Notes: generated by a model not told the origin, from the letters alone. DNA of 5,939 nucleotides from Nanobdellota archaeon (GCA_018894775.1 JAHIPG010000183.1:1-5939); one strand, 5' to 3'; positions 1 through 4,931 are shown, counted from the stretch's first letter. Program-made: numbers and translations.

Positions 1-55
1 CCAGAAGCAAACCAAAACCGTTAAAGTTATTAAGATTCAAATGTACACTAGTCAT
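1..55 (-). CDS. 5' end of an unidentified gene (partial)
   Basis: Only the first 18 codons lie in the window, reading MTSVHLNLNNFNGFGLLL, and the rest runs off the left edge. The start is well supported: an ATG at 55 (minus strand) is preceded, with 7 nt spacing, by GGAGGTG (complement of 63-69), a perfect match to the 16S rRNA tail. The Asn/Leu/Gly/Phe-rich N-terminus does not identify a family, and I see no classical signal peptide in what is visible. The gene is divergent from the one at 210. Its Shine-Dalgarno forms one arm of a strong dyad (65-102), so its translation or transcription may be controlled there. Function unknown. Confidence 0.72.
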   Translation of the reverse strand, partial: MTSVHLNLNNFNGFGLLL

Positions 56-64
56 AACCAAACA

Positions 65-102
65 CCTCCTTTTTTTAATTGAAACACATTAAGAAAAGGA
101 GG
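65..102. promoter_or_regulatory. 15-bp dyad covering the Shine-Dalgarno of the leftmost gene
   Basis: Positions 65-79 pair with 88-102 at 14 of 15 positions (one C/A mismatch as minus-strand RNA, a G-U wobble as plus-strand RNA), leaving an 8-nt loop at 80-87. In minus-strand RNA the arm CCUCCUUUU (102-94) pairs with AAAAGGAGG (73-65), which is the ribosome binding site of the gene starting at 55. It could be an RNA hairpin blocking translation, or a DNA operator between the two divergent promoters. The choice depends on the minus-strand start site. An AT-rich box at about 106-116 would start transcription inside the loop and leave out the anti-Shine-Dalgarno arm. A box at about 131-138 would include the whole hairpin. 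Confidence 0.6.
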
Positions 103-149
103 CTTATATTTTTTTCTATCACTCCAAAATTATACTGTGCCAGTTATTA

Positions 150-200
150 GAAAGGTTTATATATTGATATTCTAACTTGAAATTTAGTTATTAGGGGGAT
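150..200 (+). promoter_or_regulatory. Promoter and ribosome binding site for the gene at 210
   Basis: BRE GAAAGG (150-155) runs directly into TATA box TTTATATA (156-163). Usual archaeal spacing puts the transcript start near 184-187, giving a leader of about 25 nt. A G-rich Shine-Dalgarno-like stretch, AGGGGGAT (193-200), lies 9 nt before the ATG. Confidence 0.65.
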
Positions 201-209
201 TTTATAAAA

Positions 210-977
210 ATGAATATTCCAGAAGAATTTAAAAAAATTTTAGACAAATATGATATGGCAGAGGTACCAGAAGATATTAAAGATGATGTTGGAAGTATAA
301 TTGAAAGTTTTAATGAAGAGGTAGATGGTCTTACAGAAAGTTATATTGAAGATCTTGAAGGTATTCTAGAATCTTATCAGGAAGAGCAGGAAGAGATGGA
401 AGAATGCGAAGAGCCTCAACCAGATGGCATGAGTGTTGATGAGTATAGGGAATTTGTACAGAAAAGGATGGAGGGTACAATTGACGCTCCGGAGAATACT
501 TTAGCTGGACTAAAGAAATGGGCTATAATTACTTCACTTGCTACTCTGGCTACAGTAAGTATCAATACGCTATGCCATGATGGTCCTACTTATGCTACAT
601 ACCTTCATGAGGTTAAGAATAATGCTCAGGTTACAGGAATTGGTAGCTATGCTGTTTATCGTAGAATAGAAAATAAGGATATGGCAGAAGAAGGGTTTAG
701 TTTGGTTGGCAGAGATGCTGATATAATCACCAAAGGATCATACCTATTCAGACATGAAAATTTTATTGACTACAATAGGGATGGAATTGTCGAAAGGATA
801 CAGACTAATGGTTTTTCTAGGAAAGAGGGTGACAATAATCTTCTATCTTATATAGTTGAAAATGTCATGGGTGAGAAGAAAAATATTTGGAGAGCAGAAT
901 CCTATCAGGATAACAAGGAACTGTTCGATGATGCTGATAAGTATTTTCAGAAATACATCAAGAAGCTTAAGAAATAG
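210..977 (+). CDS. Unidentified single-pass membrane protein, acidic N-terminal half
   Basis: I do not recognise the family. Residues 1-100 are strongly acidic and probably helical (runs such as EEQEEMEECEEPQ at 58-70), consistent with a soluble coiled-coil-like segment. Residues 104-121 (WAIITSLATLATVSINTL) are one hydrophobic helix preceded by KK, which predicts the acidic half in the cytoplasm and the C-terminal 135 residues outside. The outer part contains DYNRDGIVE (187-195), matching the DxNxDGxxE calcium-binding loop of EF-hand/dockerin type, and ends in a lysine-rich tail. The start is fixed by a Shine-Dalgarno-like G tract. The stop is TAG, followed by 48 bp to the MinD-like gene on the same strand. 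Shared transcription is possible, but that gene may have its own promoter. A structural or surface role is only a guess. Confidence 0.85.
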   Translation: MNIPEEFKKILDKYDMAEVPEDIKDDVGSIIESFNEEVDGLTESYIEDLEGILESYQEEQEEMEECEEPQPDGMSVDEYREFVQKRMEGTIDAPENTLAGLKKWAIITSLATLATVSINTLCHDGPTYATYLHEVKNNAQVTGIGSYAVYRRIENKDMAEEGFSLVGRDADIITKGSYLFRHENFIDYNRDGIVERIQTNGFSRKEGDNNLLSYIVENVMGEKKNIWRAESYQDNKELFDDADKYFQKYIKKLKK

Positions 978-1025
978 TTTTATACCAAAATATTAATAAA
1001 CTACTCCTTATTATATATCTTTACT

Positions 1026-1799
1026 ATGGCAAAATATATTGGTATTCTTAGTGGTAAAGGTGGTGTTGGCAAGTCTACAACAGCTATCAACTTGGCATCT
1101 GCATTGAATTATTTTGATAAGGATGTTACAGTTGTTGATGGGAATTTGAGCACTCCGAACATAGGTTTATATCTTGGTGTTCCTATAGTCCCTATAAACT
1201 TGCATCATGTCCTTAGGGGAGAGCACCATATTTTCGATTCTGTTTATTTGCATCCGGCAGGTATGAAGATTGTTCCTGCAGGTATTAGTATTCATGATTT
1301 GAAGACATGTGTTCCTGAAAATATGCCCCCAGCTTTGGCTAAGCTTAATAATACATCTGATTTTATCATTGTTGACGGTGCTGCAGGGCTAGGTAAAGAG
1401 GCTTTCGCAACCATAGGCTCTTCTGAGGAGATTATTGTGGTTACTAATCCTGAGCTTCCGGCTATCACTGATGCTGCTAAGACTGTAAAGATTTGTGAGG
1501 AGCTTGGCAAGCCTGTAATTGGTATTGTTCTTACAAGGACCAGTCCTAAGAATCTTGATGTTTCTGTTAATAATATTGAGACAATAATAGAGAAGCCTGT
1601 TATTGGTATTATTCCTGAAGATAAGGCTGTCAGGCATTCTTTGGTAAGGAAAGATGCTGTTGTTTATACTTATCCTAATTCTAAGGCTGCAATTGGTTAC
1701 AAACGTTTGGCTGCTAATATCCTTGGTCAGCATTATGAGCCTGAAGTCATCAGGAAAGAAGGTTGGCTTTTCAATGTGCTGAAGAAGTTAGGTATTTAA
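1026..1799 (+). CDS. minD: MinD/ParA-family ATPase (archaeal MinD type)
   Basis: This is a 257-residue deviant-Walker-A P-loop ATPase, the usual MinD length (about 260). Visible motifs are SGKGGVGKSTTA (9-20, signature lysine K11 and catalytic lysine K16), switch I VVDGNLSTPN (36-45), Walker B-like FIIVDGAAGLG (113-123, D117) and the VTNPELPA adenine-side motif (139-146). The C-terminus, KEGWLFNVLKKLGI, can form an amphipathic helix like the membrane-targeting tail of MinD. Such ATPases dimerise on ATP and position partners on the membrane or nucleoid. No MinC, MinE or ParB partner is visible here. Asn40 stands where E. coli MinD has Asp40, probably a feature of this archaeal subgroup. No Shine-Dalgarno precedes the ATG, so the message may be leaderless (weak TATA candidate near 990-1000). 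It converges with rpl10e, 5 bp between stops. Confidence 0.93.
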   Translation: MAKYIGILSGKGGVGKSTTAINLASALNYFDKDVTVVDGNLSTPNIGLYLGVPIVPINLHHVLRGEHHIFDSVYLHPAGMKIVPAGISIHDLKTCVPENMPPALAKLNNTSDFIIVDGAAGLGKEAFATIGSSEEIIVVTNPELPAITDAAKTVKICEELGKPVIGIVLTRTSPKNLDVSVNNIETIIEKPVIGIIPEDKAVRHSLVRKDAVVYTYPNSKAAIGYKRLAANILGQHYEPEVIRKEGWLFNVLKKLGI

Positions 1800-1804
1800 G
1801 AAAA

Positions 1805-2320
1805 TTATTCTGTTTCTATAGAGTATTTCATTGGTAGTCTGGTCGTTGCCAGTTTGAGTGCTTTCTTTGCTTTTTCTATACAATCTTCATCCACATATAT
1901 TGTGAATATTTTTTGTCCTTTTTTTGCCTGTACTGCTATACCCATAGCTTTTCCGTAAGCACGCTGCATTCCGCTCTGCATCCTGTCTGCTCCTGCTCCG
2001 GTAAGCATCTTGTTTTCTCTTAGAACATGGTGAGGGTATACTCTCAGTTTAAACTTGTAGTTTGTTCCTATCTCTTTTACTATTCTTCTATTGACAAGCA
2101 TCCTTACTGATTCTAAAGCATTATGTCTTATTGTTACCGGCTGTTTTGTGACTAGATGTACTTGTTTTGGAAACTCTTTTTTTAGATCTCCCATGTCATG
2201 TTTTACTATCTTGGTGATAGGTACTGCTTTTATGTATCCTTTTTTCTTGAACTTGGACTTTCTAGTGAAAGCCCTTTTAACAGTTCTTGAATATGCGTGT
2301 CCTTTTCTTAATCCTGCCAT
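1805..2320 (-). CDS. rpl10e: 50S ribosomal protein L10e (uL16)
   Basis: This is the archaeal/eukaryotic form of uL16, a large-subunit protein near the A site and central protuberance. The 171-residue length is normal for archaea. Diagnostic stretches are the basic N-terminus MAGLRKGHAYSR, the core VTIRHNALESVRMLVNRR and the conserved block MLTGAGADRMQSGMQRAYGK. The ATG follows the stop codon of rpl35ae after one base (TAA-A-ATG), so the two are almost certainly co-transcribed and translationally coupled. Only a weak AAGGG (complement of 2330-2334) precedes the start. The 3' end faces the MinD-like gene with 5 bp between stop codons, so its terminator must lie within or beyond the opposing gene. 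Confidence 0.97.
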   Translation of the reverse strand: MAGLRKGHAYSRTVKRAFTRKSKFKKKGYIKAVPITKIVKHDMGDLKKEFPKQVHLVTKQPVTIRHNALESVRMLVNRRIVKEIGTNYKFKLRVYPHHVLRENKMLTGAGADRMQSGMQRAYGKAMGIAVQAKKGQKIFTIYVDEDCIEKAKKALKLATTRLPMKYSIETE

Positions 2321-2321
2321 T

Positions 2322-2579
2322 TTAGATTACCCTTAACTCTGTGCTTATTGATTGCCCAGGCATTCCTTTTTCGAATTTTGCCCTTACTGCGCCTTTGTTA
2401 CCGTGAGCATTTAGAATCTTGCCTTTTATCTTTTTTCCAGATGGTGTTGTCCATTCTACCTCTTTATTTACCAGTTTTTCAGCCTTCGCCCGGCTATCTA
2501 CATCTGACACTTTGATAATCATCTCATTATTCTTTTGTGTGTGTCTTCCGCCTCTGAAGTTCATGATTAAAGCTTTCAT
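2322..2579 (-). CDS. rpl35ae: 50S ribosomal protein L35Ae (eL33)
   Basis: This small beta-barrel ribosomal protein is shared by archaea and eukaryotes and is absent from bacteria. Its 85 residues fit archaeal L35Ae. Recognisable segments are FRGGRHTQKNNEMIIKV near the N-terminus, WTTPSGKKIKGKI in the middle and the family signature HGNKGAVRAKFEKGMPG toward the end. It is the first gene of a two-gene unit with rpl10e. No Shine-Dalgarno precedes the ATG, and the TATA box is about 27 nt upstream, so the transcript probably starts at or within a few bases of the ATG and is read leaderless. Confidence 0.95.
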   Translation of the reverse strand: MKALIMNFRGGRHTQKNNEMIIKVSDVDSRAKAEKLVNKEVEWTTPSGKKIKGKILNAHGNKGAVRAKFEKGMPGQSISTELRVI

Positions 2580-2603
2580 TTCTGTTTTAAAATCTATTTT
2601 TTG

Positions 2604-2617
2604 TTTTTTAAACCTTT
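2604..2617 (-). promoter_or_regulatory. Promoter of the rpl35ae-rpl10e unit
   Basis: On the minus strand this reads AAAGGTTTAAAAAA, a BRE (CGAAAGG if extended to 2619) joined to a TATA box. Its centre is about 28 nt before the ATG at 2579, which predicts a transcript with almost no leader. The same AAAGGTTTWWA pattern recurs in three other promoters of this window. Confidence 0.68.
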
Positions 2618-2675
2618 CGGTTGTGTTTTTAACAGCAATATTTATTAATTTTGTAAGGCTATAGATATTGAGGCG

Positions 2676-2738
2676 TATTTAGTTCTTTTGTTTTGGAAGA
2701 TTAGGAAAAAATTAAAAGAAGTTGTTATTTAGTTCTTT
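2676..2738. repeat. 13-bp direct repeat at the 3' end of the 182-residue gene
   Basis: TATTTAGTTCTTT occurs at 2676-2688 and again at 2726-2738, exactly 50 bp apart. The right copy covers the last codons and most of the stop codon of the minus-strand gene ending at 2725, and the left copy lies in the spacer before rpl35ae. In AT-rich DNA it may be chance or the trace of a small local duplication. Confidence 0.4.
2706..2720 (-). terminator. U-rich archaeal terminator
   Basis: Minus-strand RNA would read UUCUUUUAAUUUUUU, beginning 4 nt after the stop codon of the gene at 2725-3273. Archaeal intrinsic termination relies on U tracts without a required hairpin. The identical 15-mer occurs behind the zinc-binding gene (4634-4648), which strengthens the assignment. 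Confidence 0.6.
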
Positions 2739-3273
2739 CGTAGATGATTTGTTCAATACCTTCCAGATCCTTTTTTAGATTAGGATGCAGTTTCAGACTT
2801 TCTTTGTTGATATTTTCTTTGTAATCTCCTTGAGGTAAACCGGTGTAATGATTAGTTCTTGTGGTACGCAAGTTTAGTTCGTCATATTCTTTGCCGGTGT
2901 CTAAACATACTTTTATTGTGTTATCTATGATATTATGGCAATTTTTTTCTTTGACATACATTAACCAGCCGATTATAGGTATCAGGTAGATTATCTTTGC
3001 TTTTCCCTGGAATGATAATCCTATTAGTTTGTCTTTGTATTTGTGCCCTGTGATATTATATTCATTAGGTATGTCAAAATCAAAGTCTTTTGGGCAGTTG
3101 TCATAATAGGCTCTTAAAATACCTAGTGATAAATCCCTTTGAGGATCTATCTTCTGTTTGACAGATGTTTTATATCCTTCTGATTCTAAAGATTTTACAA
3201 CTATGTTTATTAGATTTTTTCCTTGAATTTTTTTTGGTAGTTTCATTGTTATGTTTTCTCCGTTTGTTTCCAT
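2725..3273 (-). CDS. Unidentified 182-residue protein
   Basis: I do not recognise the family. The reading frame is open back to an ATG at 3393, but I choose METNGENITM at 3273. AGGTGG (complement of 3281-3286) lies 7 nt before it, a good TATA box sits at 3323-3330, and the extra 40 codons would overlie this promoter and are AT-driven. The protein is mixed-charge with a helix around residues 18-33, a cluster of acidic and aromatic residues (DFDFDIPNEY, 63-72) and one short hydrophobic stretch IIYLIPIIGWLMYV (94-107). That stretch is flanked by lysines, too short for a confident membrane span but able to dip into a membrane. Cysteines 60, 112 and 123 form no metal motif. The gene is divergent from the AbrB-PhoU gene and ends at a U-rich terminator. 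Confidence 0.82.
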   Translation of the reverse strand: METNGENITMKLPKKIQGKNLINIVVKSLESEGYKTSVKQKIDPQRDLSLGILRAYYDNCPKDFDFDIPNEYNITGHKYKDKLIGLSFQGKAKIIYLIPIIGWLMYVKEKNCHNIIDNTIKVCLDTGKEYDELNLRTTRTNHYTGLPQGDYKENINKESLKLHPNLKKDLEGIEQIIYERTK

Positions 3274-3280
3274 TTTTGTA

Positions 3281-3334
3281 CCACCTTTTTTGTTTGTTCT
3301 ATTTGAGAATGCATAAATCTGGTATTTAAACCTT
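3281..3334 (-). promoter_or_regulatory. Promoter and ribosome binding site for the 182-residue gene
   Basis: On the minus strand AAGGTTTAAATA (3334-3323) is a BRE plus TATA box. Its centre predicts a start site near 3300, leaving a leader of about 27 nt with AGGTGG placed 7 nt before the ATG at 3273. It supports starting the gene at 3273 rather than at the upstream ATG at 3393. Confidence 0.65.
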
Positions 3335-3408
3335 ACTAATATAATATATAGTTTATAGATTATATATAGTAGTCTATTTTTTTCATAGAACATATATTTT
3401 TAGAAAAA

Positions 3409-3416
3409 TTTAAATA
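3409..3416 (+). promoter_or_regulatory. TATA box of the AbrB-PhoU gene (leaderless)
   Basis: TTTAAATA preceded by an A-rich BRE (GAAAAA) is centred about 29 nt before the ATG at 3442. Transcription should begin at or just before the start codon, matching the absence of any Shine-Dalgarno. Between this box and the opposing promoter lies AT-rich DNA with two copies of ATATATAG (3344-3351, 3362-3369). Confidence 0.62.
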
Positions 3417-3441
3417 TTAGGCTACTTTTTAAGTTATTAAG

Positions 3442-4323
3442 ATGAAACTCAGGAATGTACAGAAAACAGGAAATATGTTTTATATTTACCTCCCATCAAA
3501 ATGGTGCAGGGATAAGAACATAGATATAGGATCAAGAATCGAATTGGATCTTGATAGCTCAGGAAATCTTGTATTGTTGGCACAACAAAAGCAGGATACT
3601 GGTAAAGATATTAAGTTGGATCTTAAAGAAGATGATATGTATATTCTATCTAAGTTGATAATGTCCTGTTTTCTGAATCCTACTAAATCTTTTGAGATAG
3701 GTTTCACTAAGACTCTAAACCAGAAACAGATATTGCATCAGAAGAAACTTGTTAGTACAACTTTTATTGAGGTAGATAAGCATAGGATATATTCAGAATC
3801 TGTTCTATCAATCAGCAATACATTATCTATGTTTATTGCGATGTTGAAGAAGGTCCAGAATCTTACAAAAGTGATGATAGAAAATTATGATGTTGAACTG
3901 ATTGAAAGGTATGAAGAAGAGATTGATAGGAGTAATGTTCTGATAACCAAGGCTGTTATCGCTTCGTTTATGCATAAGAGGGAATCAAAGCTAAAGCCTA
4001 TAGAGCTTCATTACGTTAGTTTATTATCTACTTATCTTGAACGTATGACTGATCATTTGATTACTATTGAGAAGATTGATAAGAATGAAAAATTATTCCT
4101 TAAAGAAGTAGCTGATATCTTAGATGAATTTTCAAACATGGTTAAGATGATACAGGAGAATGATCCTTCTTTTGATTATAATTATGTTGTTAATTTTACT
4201 AAAAAGGTAAAATCTTTAAAGGTTAGTGAAAAGGTATTTCGTGAAGTATTGTTGAAAGATTCTCTGAAACATTCTTCAGAGGTTTTGATGGACTGGGCTA
4301 TAAGCAGACTCGTGCTGGAGTGA
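3442..4323 (+). CDS. AbrB/SpoVT-domain PhoU-family regulator
   Basis: This 293-residue protein joins an N-terminal AbrB/SpoVT-like DNA-binding hairpin to a helical PhoU-type region, an arrangement known from archaeal PhoU-family proteins (COG0704-like). Residues 1-48 show the AbrB pattern: KLRNVQKTGNMFYIYLPSKWCRD, then IDIGSRIELDLDSSGNLVL. From about residue 65 the protein is all helical. Two PhoU-like acidic motifs are visible, EEEID (158-162) and YLERMTDHLITIE (198-210), resembling the ExxxD and ERxxDH metal-site helices. PhoU proteins regulate phosphate uptake, and the fused domain suggests direct promoter binding. No pst transporter or sensor kinase is visible here, so the link to phosphate rests on the family alone. 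The TATA position and missing Shine-Dalgarno point to a leaderless mRNA. The stop is TGA, and the tRNA promoter lies about 100 bp on. Confidence 0.88.
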   Translation: MKLRNVQKTGNMFYIYLPSKWCRDKNIDIGSRIELDLDSSGNLVLLAQQKQDTGKDIKLDLKEDDMYILSKLIMSCFLNPTKSFEIGFTKTLNQKQILHQKKLVSTTFIEVDKHRIYSESVLSISNTLSMFIAMLKKVQNLTKVMIENYDVELIERYEEEIDRSNVLITKAVIASFMHKRESKLKPIELHYVSLLSTYLERMTDHLITIEKIDKNEKLFLKEVADILDEFSNMVKMIQENDPSFDYNYVVNFTKKVKSLKVSEKVFREVLLKDSLKHSSEVLMDWAISRLVLE

Positions 4324-4426
4324 AGATGTGTATTTCTTTATGAGATGTTCTGGGCAGTACAATGTGTGATTTGGTCTTTGCGTTTGGTGTAGGTGCTGTG
4401 ATTTCCGGATTTATTGTTGACAAGGC

Positions 4427-4440
4427 AAAGGTTTTTAAAA
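4427..4440 (+). promoter_or_regulatory. Promoter of tRNA-Arg
   Basis: AAAGGTTTTTAAAA is a BRE plus TATA box centred about 29 nt before the mature tRNA 5' end at 4465, giving a 5' extension of only a few bases before RNase P trimming. The 103 bp between the AbrB-PhoU stop and this box hold nothing else I can support. Confidence 0.65.
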
Positions 4441-4464
4441 GAAAATTGTTAGTTTTATCTTTAT

Positions 4465-4553
4465 GCTCCGGTAGCTCAGCTTGGATAGAGCGACTGCCTC
4501 CTAATACCTTAGGGGTTAGCAGTAGGTCGAGGGTTCAAATCCCTTCCGGGGCG
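4465..4553 (+). tRNA. tRNA-Arg(CCU) with intron
   Basis: It folds as a complete cloverleaf of 75 nt after removing a 14-nt intron. The acceptor stem is GCTCCGG/CCGGGGC (one U-G pair), with U8 and A9, D stem GCTC/GAGC, D loop with G18-G19, and G15-C48 available. The anticodon stem is ACTGC/GCAGT, the variable loop AGGTC, the T stem GAGGG/CCCTT with loop TTCAAAT, and the discriminator G73. The spliced anticodon loop CUCCUAA gives anticodon CCU (4500-4502), which reads the Arg codon AGG, used frequently in this window. The terminal CCA is not encoded, as expected for most archaeal tRNAs. An exact copy of the 3' end lies 70 bp downstream. Confidence 0.95.
4504..4517 (+). other. 14-nt tRNA intron at position 37/38
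   Basis: The anticodon loop is 21 nt instead of 7. A bulge-helix fold appears if CUCC (4498-4501) pairs with GGGG (4512-4515), leaving bulges UAA (4502-4504) and UUA (4516-4518). Cutting after the second base of each bulge, as the archaeal splicing endonuclease does, removes exactly 4504-4517 and restores a standard loop. The inner helix of a full BHB is absent, so this is a minimal form. UAA (4502-4504) can also pair with UUA (4509-4511), extending the helix to 7 bp and closing a UACC loop. Confidence 0.88.
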
Positions 4554-4625
4554 TTATACATTATGTTACACTCCCTATTGAGATAGTGGAGTTAAACATT
4601 ATGTTTTTGATCCTTCCGGGGCGTT
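4542..4625 (+). repeat. 14-bp direct repeat of the tRNA-Arg 3' end
   Basis: CCTTCCGGGGCGTT occurs at 4542-4555, inside the T-stem and acceptor end of the tRNA, and again exactly at 4612-4625. A second pair, ACATTATGTT at 4558-4567 and 4596-4605, lies between them. The copied stretch is the tRNA 3' end with two flanking bases, the pattern left when an element integrates into a tRNA gene and restores its end. The 56 bp between copies hold no gene, so at most a scar or small duplication remains. Confidence 0.75.
4570..4592 (+). terminator. Hairpin downstream of tRNA-Arg, possible terminator
   Basis: ACTCC pairs with GGAGT and CTAT with ATAG around a TGAG loop, with one bulged T (4587), giving a 9-bp stem. 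A short T run (4604-4608) follows 11 nt later. It may end or process the tRNA transcript, or be part of whatever produced the flanking repeats. The T run is too short and too distant for a confident terminator. Confidence 0.4.
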
Positions 4626-4633
4626 TCATTCTT

Positions 4634-4652
4634 AAAAAATTAAAAGAAAAAA
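4634..4652 (-). terminator. U-rich terminator of the zinc-binding gene
   Basis: Minus-strand RNA carries three U tracts (U6, U4, U6 with short interruptions) starting 7 nt after the stop codon of the gene at 4660-4848. Positions 4634-4648 are identical to the terminator at 2706-2720. Confidence 0.62.
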
Positions 4653-4659
4653 TTAGAGA

Positions 4660-4848
4660 TTAAAGGTTGTTAACCTCTTGATTGTTTGCATCAGGACTTT
4701 GATTCTCAGCTTCACTTTCGTAATCTTCGTTTTCTATTTTCTTTAGACAAGAGCTGCAGTAGTGCTTCACTATCTCATCTTCATCTAGTTCTGTTGTTAT
4801 GTATCCAGAAACCTTATCACTTCCACATTCATGACATACAAAATTCAT
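4660..4848 (-). CDS. Small double-CxxC zinc-binding protein
   Basis: This 62-residue protein starts with CHEC (residues 5-8) and has CSSC at 31-34. Two CxxC knuckles separated by 22 residues are the classic spacing for one zinc ribbon or treble-clef site. Between them a beta-like stretch (KVSGYITTEL) leads into an acidic turn. Residues 38-62 are an acidic, Asn/Gln-rich tail that looks disordered. The start is firm: GGAGGT (complement of 4855-4860) lies 6 nt before the ATG. The fold fits a protein- or nucleic-acid-binding adaptor, but no partner or pathway can be named. It stands alone, divergent from the lipoprotein gene and facing the tRNA, with a U-rich terminator behind it. Confidence 0.85.
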   Translation of the reverse strand: MNFVCHECGSDKVSGYITTELDEDEIVKHYCSSCLKKIENEDYESEAENQSPDANNQEVNNL

Positions 4849-4854
4849 TGTTAT

Positions 4855-4900
4855 ACCTCCTTTTTTCCTATAATAAATTTTTATTATTTTGCTTAAATAT
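4855..4900 (-). promoter_or_regulatory. Probable promoter and ribosome binding site of the zinc-binding gene
   Basis: On the minus strand ATATTTAA (4900-4893) is a TATA-like box that would start transcription near 4871, giving a leader of about 23 nt that carries GGAGGT (4860-4855). The ribosome site is clear. The TATA choice is less so, because the whole stretch 4861-4920 is A/T. Confidence 0.48.
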
Positions 4901-4931
4901 TTTTATGTTTTATAATTTCTATTTTAGGTAG

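Noticed and set aside
94..103. Plus-strand AAAAGGAGGC as a ribosome binding site
   Set aside because: No start codon follows at a usable distance, and the sequence is explained as the second arm of the dyad.
1292..1733. Two minus-strand open frames inside the MinD-like gene
   Set aside because: Shadows of a well-supported coding frame, with no ribosome site and unnatural composition.
2091..2664. Plus-strand open frames opposite rpl10e and rpl35ae
   Set aside because: Phe/Leu-rich antisense readings of two clear ribosomal protein genes.
3341..3370. AT-rich repeats (ATATATAG twice) as an operator or repeat array
   Set aside because: Only two short low-complexity copies in a very AT-rich spacer, which can arise by chance.
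3274..3393. 40-codon N-terminal extension of the 182-residue protein (ATG at 3393)
   Set aside because: It overlies a good BRE/TATA box and a Shine-Dalgarno that both point to the ATG at 3273. The extension is a Tyr/Ile/Lys-rich reading of AT-rich DNA.
3486..3707. Minus-strand frame inside the AbrB-PhoU gene
   Set aside because: Antisense shadow without start signals.
4362..4586. Open frame of 74 codons running through the tRNA gene
   Set aside because: Its second half is the translated tRNA itself (SGSSAWIERLPPN..., the usual tRNA shadow), and the tRNA promoter lies inside it. The hydrophobic start could be a gene remnant but has no ribosome site or homology I can name.
4686..4931. Plus-strand frame opposite the zinc-binding gene
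   Set aside because: His/Leu/Phe-rich antisense reading. The minus frame has CxxC motifs and a strong Shine-Dalgarno.
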